A stretch of 64,000 bases of DNA from NCBI GenBank assembly GCA_035626815.1, contig DASPMY010000050.1, positions 73,124 to 137,123 of the forward strand. Reading direction: 5' to 3'. The notes below the pieces were generated by a model, which searched no databases, had not been told where the DNA came from, and saw nothing but the letters and a program-made list of their open reading frames with translations. The translations under genes were made by a program, and so were the position numbers. Shown here piece after piece: positions 35,059-44,800 of this stretch. This DNA is from Croceibacterium_A sp035626815 (lineage in GTDB: Bacteria; Pseudomonadota; Alphaproteobacteria; Sphingomonadales; Sphingomonadaceae). Each line of letters opens with the position of its first letter. Within the stretch, counting starts at the first letter, position 1.

Positions 35059-36327
35059 TCATGCGCCCGCGGGGATCACCGCGAGGTCATCGACCCATGG
35101 CGGGTCGGCAATCTCCTCGTTCGGGGCTGTTACCGACAAACTCAGCCACTGGAAGCGGCACGCGCCCGGAACCTGAAATGCGCCTACCGCCGAATGCGCA
35201 GCCACACCGGCACGGCTTGGCGTAAGGGCCAGAAGGGCGCTTTCGCTCGCCGTGGCGCAGCGAACCTCGATTTTCGGCCACGCATCTCGATCGTCTGGGA
35301 CGTCGCCGAACCGCGCCCGCAAGCGATAGCGACCCGGGGAGAGATCGAGTAGCTGCCGCGCCACTTCACCGGAAAAGCCGTCACCGGCCGACAAGCGCAA
35401 GACAGTCCCATTGCCGGCGGGATCGCTTTCGCGAGCCGCCCAGAGATCGTCGTCCTGCGTGAGGGACCACGCGAACGGCTCGAAACCGGAGGCGGTTTCG
35501 AATCCCCCTTCGCGAACGCCGGTCGGGCTAGAACCCCTTGCCTGGTCAAGCCCGAACGAGCTGCGCACCGCCTGCGCCAGGTCATACTCTTCGAGCTGCC
35601 CCAGCCTGGCCATCAGGCTGCGGACCATCGCGAGCTCTTCCGGGACTTTCGGATCGAGGAATTCTTGCGCGAGGCGAACGGTCAGGTCAGGATCGGGCCC
35701 CTCGTCGATCATGTAGGCCGTGAGGCCGAGGCCCCACGGCGGCCGCTTGTCCATCGCGGCAGCCAGAGCCTGAGCGAAATCGCGGTTGGAGGCGGCTGCC
35801 GCGAGCAAGGGAAAGACCGCCTCCCGGCTGGTCGTCGACGTGCGCATGGCGATATCGAAATGCCGCATCATTTCGCCGATATCGCCCCGTTCCAGAGAGT
35901 ACTCGGCGAGCCACAGCTGTACGGGCTGGTCGCGGCGCGACAACCGCTCGGCCTGCAACATGGCTTGAGTCGCCGCCGCCGATTCCGTCCCACCGCGAGG
36001 CGCTGTTGCCAAGCCCAGGGCGCGGAGGGCCATTGGCATCAGGGGATCGCGCCGCACGGAGTCCAGCGCCAGCCGTCGCGCGGCGCTCCGTCCTTCGGGA
36101 GAGGCGCCCGGTCCCACCAGACTGGCGGCGAGCCTCGCCCGAGCCGTGGCGTCTCGCGGAGCCCAATCGAGCGCCAGCGCGGGTGAGTCGGACCGAAACG
36201 CCCCCGCAATCGACACTTGGAGCACGAGAACGAAGGCCGCCGCCAAGACGAGGGCGGCGACCACCGTCGAGGCGATCTTCCGGGGTGTCAGGTTTCGCCC
36301 GAAGCCCAATTCAGACGCGCCGGCCAT
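35059..36327 (-). CDS. Hypothetical membrane-anchored protein with TPR-like helical region
   Basis: A 422-residue protein of unrecognised family. One transmembrane segment lies near residues 18-43 (VVAALVLAAAFVLVLQVSIAGAF), followed by an alanine- and arginine-rich helical region (about 50-250) that looks like TPR repeats, and a C-terminal beta-rich domain (about 270-420) with RYRLRARFGDVPD and GACRFQWLSLSV that resembles a carbohydrate-binding-like sandwich. It starts 6 bases after the Wzc-like stop and is co-directional with the export genes, so a periplasmic role in glycan assembly or chain-length control is inferred. Similar large proteins accompany Wzc genes in sphingomonads. Confidence 0.78.
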   Translation of the reverse strand: MAGASELGFGRNLTPRKIASTVVAALVLAAAFVLVLQVSIAGAFRSDSPALALDWAPRDATARARLAASLVGPGASPEGRSAARRLALDSVRRDPLMPMALRALGLATAPRGGTESAAATQAMLQAERLSRRDQPVQLWLAEYSLERGDIGEMMRHFDIAMRTSTTSREAVFPLLAAAASNRDFAQALAAAMDKRPPWGLGLTAYMIDEGPDPDLTVRLAQEFLDPKVPEELAMVRSLMARLGQLEEYDLAQAVRSSFGLDQARGSSPTGVREGGFETASGFEPFAWSLTQDDDLWAARESDPAGNGTVLRLSAGDGFSGEVARQLLDLSPGRYRLRARFGDVPDDRDAWPKIEVRCATASESALLALTPSRAGVAAHSAVGAFQVPGACRFQWLSLSVTAPNEEIADPPWVDDLAVIPAGA

Positions 36328-36333
36328 GACGAA

Positions 36334-38553
36334 TCACACTCGCTCAGGCTCGCCTTGGGTGGCACCGTATCCGTAGCCATATTCGTAGGCATATCCGTAG
36401 TCGGACTTTTGCGTCTCGAACTTCGTCAGCAGGGCGCCGAGGAGCTTGGCGTTGGACTGGCGCAGACGCTCGAGCGCCACTCGCGCCATGGTTGTCGGCG
36501 TTTGGTGCGATTCGATGACGAAAACCACGCCCTCCGTGACGCTGCCGAAAATCGGCGTGTCGGCGAGGCCCATGACCGGTGGCGCATCGATCAGGACATG
36601 GTCGAACCTGTTGGTCAGCTCACGCAGCAAGCGCGAGATCCGCTCGCCGGTCAGAAGCTCGGCCGCGTTCGGCGGGGTCGGCCCCGACGGCAGCAGCGTG
36701 ATGCCCTGGGTCCTGGCGTGGAGCATTTCGGTCAGGTCATCGTCGCCCGCCAGATAATTGCTCAAGCCCCGGGTGTTGGGCACCCCCAGGATCTGATGCA
36801 GCGACGGCGAGCGCATGTCGCCATCGATGAGGACGACCCGCTTCGAGGTTCGGGCCAGTTGCCGCGCGATAGCGAACGCCGTGGTGGTCTTGCCCTCGCC
36901 CGGCCGGCTGCTGGTGACGGCCAAAGTTTTCGGCACCCCGTGATCGGTGGTGAACGCCAGCCGGGTCAGCGCCGACAAATAGGCCTCCACGAGATGGGAC
37001 TTCGGATCTTCGAGCTCGGTGGTCGGCTCGTCTTGCTCGGTCGTCGGGATCGTCCCCAGCAGCGGCATGCCAAGCGCCGTCTCGACTTCGCGAGGATTGG
37101 AAATTGTCTCGTCCACCTGTTCAAGAGCCAGGGCCAGACCTGCGCCGATCACCCCGCCGACCATCATCGCGATCAGCAAGTTGATGATCAGGTTCGGGCT
37201 CGACGGACGCTCGGGAACTTGGGCCGGATCGACGATGGAAATGTTGTTCATGCCAACGCCGCCCGCGACGCCGATCTCCTTGTAGCGCTGCAGCAGGGCG
37301 TCGTAGAGCTGGCGGTTGGTGTCAACCTCGCGCTGGAAGATGTTGTATTGAATGGTTCGGCCGCGAAGGTTGAGCAGTTCCCCCTCCATCGATTCGACCT
37401 CTTGTCGCAGCAGGTTCTCCCTGGCGGCAGCGGCGTTGTAAGCGCTCTGCAAGGTCGTGCGCACTCGCCCTTCCTCGCGGACAATCGCCCGGTCGAGCTC
37501 CGCGATCTGGTCCGCCATCGCGCGCGCCGGCGGATAGCCCGGCTCGAACTGCGCCATCAGCTTGGCGTGCTCGGCGGCCAACGTGGCCCGCCGCGCTCGC
37601 AGTTCGGATATCGCCTGATTGCTAAGCGCCTCGAGTGTGTCGCCGCCCGCGGACCGCAAACGGCCTTGGGCAGTCATCCGGGCAGCCGTCGCCTCGCTCA
37701 GTTCCACGTTAAGCGAGCTGAGCGCCTCCGCCACCAGGGGGCGCTCGGTGGTGCCCGCTTCCAGCGTGCCCGTCGTCGTTGCGGTCGGCACGTTGATGAT
37801 CCGCTGGTTTGCCGCATAGGCAACCAACTGCCGCTCCGAATCCTGCAGCCTGCCCCGAAGCTGCTCAAGCCGTTCCTCGAGAAAGTTCCGCGCGTAGGAG
37901 GTGGCCTCGAACTTCCGCTCCAGGGAAATCTCGACGAACCCCTTGGCCCACTCATTGGCTACGCGGGTGGACAGTTGCGGATCGGGACTGGTGAACTGGA
38001 TATCCACCAGCCGCGACATGCGCTGCGGAGAAATGTTGACCTGACGCAGAAGAACCGTGGCGGCGTCCCTAATCCGCTCCTGGCGGCCGGCGCGTGCCCC
38101 GCCGGATCGACGATCGGCCAGTTGCTCCGCCTCCTCGGTCATGCCGAACATCTCGAAGAACTTGGGATCTTCGTGCAGGCGCAGCTCCGCCGCAACCCGC
38201 TCGGCGAGCGTCTGCGAGCGCAGCAATCCCCATTGCGTCTCGTAGAACTCCAGATCGACGGTGCCGCTTTCCGGCTCGACGCCCTGCATATTGACGATGC
38301 GGACGTTCTCGCGCTGGACCTCGAGCGTCACCTCGGCGGTGTACTGGGGTGTCATCAGCAAAGTGATGACGAGGCCGGCGATCGCAGCGACGACGACCGC
38401 GCCGATCAGCACCCACTTCTGACGCTTGATGATGTTCAGGTAGCGCAGCAGGATCGGCTGTTCGCCAGCGCGCCCGCGTTCGTCCGCCGCTCCGGGGTGG
38501 TCCGGCTGGAGCCCCGCGGCGTCGACTGGACGGCTGAAAGTAAGGTCATTCAT
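36334..38553 (-). CDS. Polysaccharide co-polymerase with tyrosine autokinase domain (GumC/Wzc type)
   Basis: A 739-residue inner-membrane protein controlling chain length and export. Transmembrane segments at about 47-67 and 455-477 bracket a long periplasmic coiled-coil-rich Wzz domain. The cytoplasmic BY-kinase has Walker A SSRPGEGKTT (548-557), Walker A' VVLIDGDMR (573-581) and Walker B VLIDAPPV (653-660). The C-terminus has six tyrosines alternating with Gly/Ala/Glu between 719 and 729, the autophosphorylation cluster. Wza-type and ligase genes precede it in the operon. Phosphatase Wzb is not seen in the window. Confidence 0.95.
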   Translation of the reverse strand: MNDLTFSRPVDAAGLQPDHPGAADERGRAGEQPILLRYLNIIKRQKWVLIGAVVVAAIAGLVITLLMTPQYTAEVTLEVQRENVRIVNMQGVEPESGTVDLEFYETQWGLLRSQTLAERVAAELRLHEDPKFFEMFGMTEEAEQLADRRSGGARAGRQERIRDAATVLLRQVNISPQRMSRLVDIQFTSPDPQLSTRVANEWAKGFVEISLERKFEATSYARNFLEERLEQLRGRLQDSERQLVAYAANQRIINVPTATTTGTLEAGTTERPLVAEALSSLNVELSEATAARMTAQGRLRSAGGDTLEALSNQAISELRARRATLAAEHAKLMAQFEPGYPPARAMADQIAELDRAIVREEGRVRTTLQSAYNAAAARENLLRQEVESMEGELLNLRGRTIQYNIFQREVDTNRQLYDALLQRYKEIGVAGGVGMNNISIVDPAQVPERPSSPNLIINLLIAMMVGGVIGAGLALALEQVDETISNPREVETALGMPLLGTIPTTEQDEPTTELEDPKSHLVEAYLSALTRLAFTTDHGVPKTLAVTSSRPGEGKTTTAFAIARQLARTSKRVVLIDGDMRSPSLHQILGVPNTRGLSNYLAGDDDLTEMLHARTQGITLLPSGPTPPNAAELLTGERISRLLRELTNRFDHVLIDAPPVMGLADTPIFGSVTEGVVFVIESHQTPTTMARVALERLRQSNAKLLGALLTKFETQKSDYGYAYEYGYGYGATQGEPERV

Positions 38554-38570
38554 CGCGGTTCAGCACTCGA

Positions 38571-39314
38571 TCAATTGTTATTGTTCAGCACCGCGATCAG
38601 CGGACTGAGCAGCACGCTGGCTGCCTGGATTGCCTGCGGGAACAACCGCCGCGCCTGGGACTCGCCGACGACGATGACATCGTTCGGGTAAATCGCCGGA
38701 TCCTCGTAGGCGGCAAGCCGGATGGCGCGCAGGTCGTAGAGGGCCGCCATCGAGCGCCCGTCCACCTTGCGGAAGACGACGACGTGGCTCGCTTGCGCGA
38801 TGTCGCTCGTACCCTCGGCGCGCGCGATGGCTCGCATCAGGGTCATCGGCCCGATAACCGGATACACTCCCGGACGCTGCACTTCCCCGTCCAGAGTGAC
38901 GATCTGGCTCACCACTTCGAGCACACCCACGGTCACCATGGGCTCCTTGACATGGTTCGCTCGCAGCCGTCCGCCGATGACTTGCGCCAATTGGTCCGGC
39001 GTGTTGCCAATCACGTTGATATTGCCGGCGAGCGGCAGCGCGATGTTGCCTCCCGCATCGACCCTCACCTGCCGGCTCAGTTCGGCGATCCCGAACACCT
39101 CCACCGCAATCGTGTCGCCTGGGCCGAGAAGCTGCGGCCGTGCGCCGATCGTGAGATCGGCAGCCGAGGGGGGAGGCAGCGAAGCCGGCTGAACGACCGC
39201 AACGGCGCCGGTGTCGACCAGCTTAGGGCTGGCACACCCTGCCGCCGCGGCAACGGGCAGCAGGGCCACCCACCGGAGTACTGAAACTCGAATCAAGATC
39301 TTACACTTTCTCAT
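38571..39314 (-). CDS. Outer-membrane polysaccharide export lipoprotein (Wza/GumB type)
   Basis: A 247-residue export channel subunit. Signal peptide ends at an atypical lipobox AAGC (Cys27), followed by a poly-export domain (LLGPGDTIAVEVFGIAELSRQVRVDAGGNIALPLAGNINVIG is cut into its beta strands here) and SLBB-like domain (VTLDGEVQRPGVYPV, YPNDVIVVGES). It lacks the long C-terminal helix of E. coli Wza, resembling GumB. The ATG at 39314 precedes the lysine/arginine-rich signal start; 42 further in-frame codons upstream have no signal-like features. Next in line is the Wzc-like gene, 17 bases on. Confidence 0.93.
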   Translation of the reverse strand: MRKCKILIRVSVLRWVALLPVAAAAGCASPKLVDTGAVAVVQPASLPPPSAADLTIGARPQLLGPGDTIAVEVFGIAELSRQVRVDAGGNIALPLAGNINVIGNTPDQLAQVIGGRLRANHVKEPMVTVGVLEVVSQIVTLDGEVQRPGVYPVIGPMTLMRAIARAEGTSDIAQASHVVVFRKVDGRSMAALYDLRAIRLAAYEDPAIYPNDVIVVGESQARRLFPQAIQAASVLLSPLIAVLNNNN

Positions 39315-39388
39315 GAGCGCAGACGGACGCGGCTCACACTCAGGCTTGCTTTGCCTCGACCGCTGAGCCGGCAATTCGCCTTGTCTCC

Positions 39389-40762
39389 CTAAGCAGGCCG
39401 CGGGCGTTGAGGATTCTCCGTGTCGGCCAACCAACCGCATGCGACTGCACAGATAACCGCGAGTAGCGGAGTGCGCAGCGGATAGTCAACCAAACTGCTG
39501 AGAAGCATCATCGCGATCATCCCGAGGGCGAGCCGAGCAAGCCGGCCCGTCGTACGTCCGTCGGAGCGCCGCAAAGCGACAATGCCACGACGGGCGATCC
39601 ACGCGACGAACAGCCCGAGCAGGACCAGCGCGGCCAGCCCGCCGGCCAGGACCACCTCGAGCAGATCGTTATGTGCGTGATTGAGATAGCTCGGCGACAA
39701 CAGGGCCTCCGGCTCGTAGTAGCGAAACAGCGGGTCGAACCCGCCGAAGCCTGAGCCCACCGGGAAGAAGTCCCAGGTGATCTTGAGCAGGGTCGGCATG
39801 TATTCGAGACGGGATTCGTCGCTCAGGTCCATCCCGGCCGCTCGCTGGACGGCTTCGTCCCGCGAGAGGAAAACCGCCGCTCCGAGTACGACCGCGCCGA
39901 GGCCGAAAACGAGCCCGGGCAGCCACTTGCCCCAACGGCCCGCGGTTGCAGGCGCCTGTTGTCCACGCCAGAACAGGAAAGCCATCGCCAGGCCCACCAC
40001 CGCCAGCACCAATCCGGCTCGGGAGCCCGTGGCGAGCATCAGCGGCAGAAGAAAGATAGCCACCGCGGCGCAAATCCACCTCTTCACGCCCTGAAACCGA
40101 GGCTCAGCGGGAAACGACGCCCAGACCGCCAGCATCGGCCAGAGCATCGCGAGGAGCAGCGCCTGGTGGTTGCGATTGGCGAGGAACCCGACCGGCAGGC
40201 CACGATTGGTAACCTCGAACAAGTAGAGTCGGCTTTGGACGCCGCTCGACATCTGGGCCAGCCCGAGCAGGGCGCTCAGGGCGCCGCCGACGATCAGCAC
40301 GGGCAACAGGTCGCGCGTCCGGTCGGCCGGCAGCGAGGCGAACCCCACCAAGGCCGCGAATGGCACACACAGGCCGACGAGGGTGCCAAGAGTAAGATCG
40401 GGCGACAAGCTGATCGGACGCCACGGTTGCTCCAGCCCTACCGTCCTGGCGGTGGCGGCAAATGGCTCGTGGCCAGGGAGGTTGGTCCACACCGAGGGCG
40501 GCAGCGGAACGAGCTGGATCGCGATGATCGCGGCCAGCACTGTCAGCAGCAGCAACGGATACCTGATGACGTTCCAGCGGATCGCTCGAAAATCGGCGAG
40601 AAAGATCGCGAGGCACACCACGGAGAGCGGTTGGAGCACGACCAGAGACTTCACGTCGGCTCGAGACGCGCCGCCCATCAGGAAGCAGGCGGCAATCAGA
40701 AGCGTCAGCGCGCCGAACTTGAGGGCGCTCTGGCGGCGGCTCCCGTCGAGCGGTCGGGTCAT
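39389..40762 (-). CDS. O-antigen ligase/Wzy_C family membrane protein
   Basis: A 457-residue polytopic protein with about 11-12 transmembrane segments and a large periplasmic loop ending in SYLNHAHNDLLEVVLAGG, the HNxxLE motif conserved in O-antigen ligases and related polymerases. It should join finished glycan to lipid A core or another acceptor, or act as a Wzy. ATG at 40762 has AAGGGA four to five bases upstream; 66 further in-frame codons look like non-coding translation. It opens the long minus-strand run and faces a divergent small membrane protein gene, with the promoter probably in the 126-base gap. Confidence 0.87.
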   Translation of the reverse strand: MTRPLDGSRRQSALKFGALTLLIAACFLMGGASRADVKSLVVLQPLSVVCLAIFLADFRAIRWNVIRYPLLLLTVLAAIIAIQLVPLPPSVWTNLPGHEPFAATARTVGLEQPWRPISLSPDLTLGTLVGLCVPFAALVGFASLPADRTRDLLPVLIVGGALSALLGLAQMSSGVQSRLYLFEVTNRGLPVGFLANRNHQALLLAMLWPMLAVWASFPAEPRFQGVKRWICAAVAIFLLPLMLATGSRAGLVLAVVGLAMAFLFWRGQQAPATAGRWGKWLPGLVFGLGAVVLGAAVFLSRDEAVQRAAGMDLSDESRLEYMPTLLKITWDFFPVGSGFGGFDPLFRYYEPEALLSPSYLNHAHNDLLEVVLAGGLAALVLLGLFVAWIARRGIVALRRSDGRTTGRLARLALGMIAMMLLSSLVDYPLRTPLLAVICAVACGWLADTENPQRPRPA

Positions 40763-40888
40763 TGCTTCCCTTCTCATCATGGCGCGGTGCGCGTATAGGG
40801 GCGCGATCGCGGTCGTGTAAAGTTGACCGGGTCCAGGGTTTTCCGCGGTGACGCCGGCACCGCGCGACGAAAGGGTACGCACAGACAA

Positions 40889-41293
40889 ATGTCGGACGTA
40901 TTGGCCACCACGGTTGCGCTGGCGATGTGCGCCGTCGGATTTCTGCCGCTGATCCTGCACCGGTGGGTGCCGCAGGCGGCGATTGCGGCCGGCCTAGTCG
41001 TTGCGACCTTCGTCCTCGCGATCGGGTTTGCGAATACTGGAATTTTCGAGCGCGGCTCGCTCGCGCGCACCGATGTCGCCGAGCTGGTGCCGGCCGAAGC
41101 TTCTCTGGGTCGGTGCCAGGAGATCTTCAGCGTCTTGCGAGACGCGGGCGTAGTGCTCGGCGAACCCGGGGAGTCCACGCTCACCGTCCGCGGCGCGTTT
41201 TGGGATCAGATACCAGCGCCGATCCGCGACGCCGCGACGGCATGCGCGGCATCGCCTGACAGCACAGCGGAGGTCGAGATCATCCGTCGCTAG
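40889..41293 (+). CDS. Hypothetical small membrane protein
   Basis: A 134-residue protein with two transmembrane segments (about 8-25 and 30-50), and a soluble C-terminal part containing GRCQEIFSVLRDAGVVLGEPG and DAATACAASPDS. No family recognised. The ATG at 40889 lies 8 residues before the first hydrophobic stretch; an in-frame upstream start at 40823 would add a basic leader and is less likely. It diverges from the ligase gene and is followed closely by a possible 53-residue protein. Confidence 0.6.
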   Translation: MSDVLATTVALAMCAVGFLPLILHRWVPQAAIAAGLVVATFVLAIGFANTGIFERGSLARTDVAELVPAEASLGRCQEIFSVLRDAGVVLGEPGESTLTVRGAFWDQIPAPIRDAATACAASPDSTAEVEIIRR

Positions 41294-41379
41294 TTATGGT
41301 TTCCGCGCTTGACCGCGCGGCCGCCACTCGTCCAGGGATTTGTGGCCCCTCCTGTTACGTTGTCTCTTTCGAGGAAGAA

Positions 41380-41541
41380 TTGGAAACTTTGATCGTCGTT
41401 GCTGCTGTTCTGGCAGTGGGCGTTGTCGGCGCTGTGGCCACCGTTGGCTGGGCGCTCTACGTGAAGCCGCGCCTGCGCCGCCGCTACGAACGCAACCATC
41501 ACCGCAGCAAGCGAAACGGCACGCGCAAATCGAGCCGCTGA
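41380..41541 (+). CDS. Possible small single-pass membrane protein
   Basis: A 53-residue frame starting with TTG, preceded by GAGGA at four to five bases. It encodes one hydrophobic segment (LIVVAAVLAVGVVGAVATV) followed by a strongly basic tail rich in Arg, Lys, His. The membrane-helix-plus-basic-tail design is coherent, but no homology is recognised and coding potential is uncertain. Function unknown. Confidence 0.35.
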   Translation: METLIVVAAVLAVGVVGAVATVGWALYVKPRLRRRYERNHHRSKRNGTRKSSR

Positions 41542-41801
41542 GGCTGATTGCCCTTCTCGCCCTCCAACATCGACATTGACCGAGCTGCTTTTCGGCTTCC
41601 GTCGCGAACCACTCCGGCGCGGCCGTTCGCAACCTGGCTTTGCGCGGAAGCGTAATGTCTGATAGCCGACCGACAGGATCGATCATCACCGCAACTCGGG
41701 ACGGTTTTCGCGCGCCATCAGGGATCTGCGGAGCACGTCGGTCCGGCGCGCCGCGTGTCATGTCGCGAGCACTGTCGATCGAATGTTGAAAGTCGTTGCT
41801 G

Positions 41802-44800
41802 ATGACCGAAGAGCTGGGCGCAGGGATTGTCGGAGAGTGGGAGGAGCTGGTTCATCCCCTCTCGACGCGCGACGAGATCGGGTTTGTCGTCTTCAACGAC
41901 CGCCTGTGGGTTATCGGGGCATCCGTGGTTCCGCCCGGAGCGAGCGGCCATGAGGTGTTCTCGACCGCCGACGGCATAAACTGGACCGAGCACGGCCCTG
42001 GCGACTGGATCGGACAACGCGGGCCCACGACCGTCGTCTTCAACGGCTACATCTACCTCGTCGGCAACGCGATGCAGGACGACGTGTGGCGAACCGCGGA
42101 CCCGGCATCCGGCCATTGGGAAAAGGTGCTCGACGACGCGCCGTGGGGCATCCGCCACGGCGCGATGATAACCGTGTTCGACGACAAGATTTGGCTGATG
42201 GGCGGAATGCAGTTCGGCCCCGAGGGCTGGCCCGAGATCGGCGCGCCGGTGTCCGAGGCCCAAAGCTTCAACGATATCTGGGTCTCCGAAGACGGGGTCA
42301 ACTGGACCCAAGCGCTCGACCACGCGCCCTGGGGGCCGCGGGCGCACATCAACGGCGGCGCGGCGGTGCTGAACGGCCGGATGTACGTCGTCTCCGGCGG
42401 CGTGATCAACCTGCAGCCGTTCGGATCGGTGCGTGACCATGTGGGCGAGCCCTACCGCGACGTCTGGTCCACCGCCGATGGCGTGAACTGGACCCTCGAG
42501 ACCGACCACGCGCCCTGGACGGGGCGGACGTTCGGAAGCCTGGCGGTCTATCAGAACCAGCTCGTCCTGATGGGCGGTTCGATCGGCACGAACCACCGCG
42601 ACATGGACCACGACATCTGGGTTTCCAATGATGGCGGCAAGACCTGGACAGAAGGGGTCTTTCCCGGTCTTCCGCGCCACGCCTCGGGCATGATCTCGTT
42701 CAACGATGACCTGTATATTGCGGGCGGCCTGCAAACCGATGACATGTGGCGTCTAAACGGTCCCAAGCAAAACCCCGACCAGGCCGCCGGCGAAGATCAG
42801 CCCTTCAGCCTGACGCTGGATTCCACCGCGTTCGACACGGTTCCGGCCGATCCGGCTTATGTGGCGATGCTGAACGACGGCTCGCCGCTTCCCGCCTGGC
42901 TGGCGTTCGATCCCGGCACCCTGACCTTCTCCGGAACGCCCGAGAACGACGACGTCGGGACGATTGTCGTCGTCGTCCGTGCGACCGGAACTGGAGACAC
43001 CGGTTCCGCCATGTTCCGGCTGGCGGTAGGCAATACCAACGATGCCCCGCTCGCGCAGAATCTCGACGTCAGCATCAATCCCGACGGTCAATACGCGTTT
43101 TCGGATTCCACGACGGTTTTCGCCGATGACGATGCCGGCGACGCTTTGTCGGCAATCCGGATCGACAGCCTCCCGGCGGCCGGCGAGCTGAGGCTTGGCG
43201 CCAATCTCGTCGCTATCGGCCAGGTGATCGACGCCGCGGATCTCTCGTTGCTCAAGTTCACGCCGGCTGCGGGCGAGGCAGGCGTCGATTATGCCTCGTT
43301 CGCATTCACGACCCGCGACCAGAGCGGCAGCTTTGCGGGCAGCTCGAGCACGATCGTGTTCGACGTCGTTGCGCTGGCTCCGCAAGCGCAGAGCTCGAGC
43401 GTGGTCGTGCAGCAAGGCGGTAGCATCGTCTTAACCGTGGCCGACTTTGGCTTCTCGGATGCCAACGCCGACGATAGTCTGAAGGAGCTGACCATCGTCA
43501 CCCTGCCGGACTGGGGGCAGCTGACCCTGGCCGGAACGGCGGTCACGGCGGGCCAGGTCATCACGCGCGCGGATCTTGCCGCCCTTGCGTTCGAGGCGCC
43601 GGCCGTGGCCCCCGCAGGGTCGGTCGACCTGACCTTTGCGGTGACCGATCAGACCGACCTGAGCTCCGCTTTGCCGGCCACTTTCACGATCGAAGTCAAT
43701 CGCCCGCCGTCAGCGACCAATGTCGAAAAGCACATTCCGCAGAACCTGATTTTCATGCCGACGCCCGAAGATTTCGGATTTGCCGATGTCGACGCTGGCG
43801 ATCAGTTCGATGCCATCCGCATCGAGTCCCTGCCCAGTCAGGGCGAGCTCCTGCTCAACGGCGCGCCGATCACGGTGGGTCAGATCATACCCGCGTGGAA
43901 GGCACCGCAGATCGCCTACATACCGCTGGGAACGTCGAACATCGTCCACCAGGTCGAGTTCGGCTTTTCGGTACGCGATAGCCGAGGAGGATTCAGCCAG
44001 CAGGCCCAGTTCACGCTGATCGTCGATACGATCCTTTACCGCAACAACTTCACCGGCGATGGCTCTGACAACGTCCTGGTCGGCGACATCGGCAACAACT
44101 GGATCGACGGACTCGGCGGTAACGACCTCCTGACACCTCAACTCGGCGACGACGTTCTCGAAGGCGGCCCCGGCAACGACACGGTGTCGTTTGCCGCGTT
44201 CGCTCAGGCCGTCAGCGTGTCGCTCGGCCCCCTCGGTGGGCAAGCCACAGGCGTCGGGATCAAGTGGTTCTGGAACATCGAGAACCTCATCGGAGGCAGC
44301 GGAGACGACTATTTCATCGGCGACGCCGCCGCCAATCGCTTCGAGGGAGCGCTCGGGAACGACACGCTCTACGGCGAAGATGGCGACGATGTCCTCTTGC
44401 CGGGCGTGGGAAATGACTATCTCAACGGCGGCAACGGCATCGATACGGTGTCTTTCCAGGGCTTCAGCCTCGACGTCATCGCCGCGCTGGAAGCCGCACA
44501 GGTGGCCAGCGCGGTTGGCCTGAAGACGATCACGGGCGTCGAGAACCTGATCGGCGGCGACGGCCACGACCGGCTGACCGGCGACGGTCTCGACAACCGC
44601 CTGGAGGGCGGCGTCGGCAACGACGTGCTCACACCGGGGACCGGGAGCGACATCCTCGACGGCGGCCCGGGCAGCGACACGGTTTCGTTCGCGAGCCTGA
44701 CGCAAAGCATCGGGGCGACGCTCGGACCGCTTGCCGGCCAGGGAACCGGCGCCGGCACCAAGTGGCTGTGGAACATCGAGAACCTCGTCGGCGGCAGCGG

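Noticed and set aside
36217..38691. A long open frame of about 820 codons on the plus strand, opposite the Wzc-like gene
   Set aside because: Arg-, His- and Gln-rich translation with no domain; mirror of a GC-rich real gene with clear kinase motifs.
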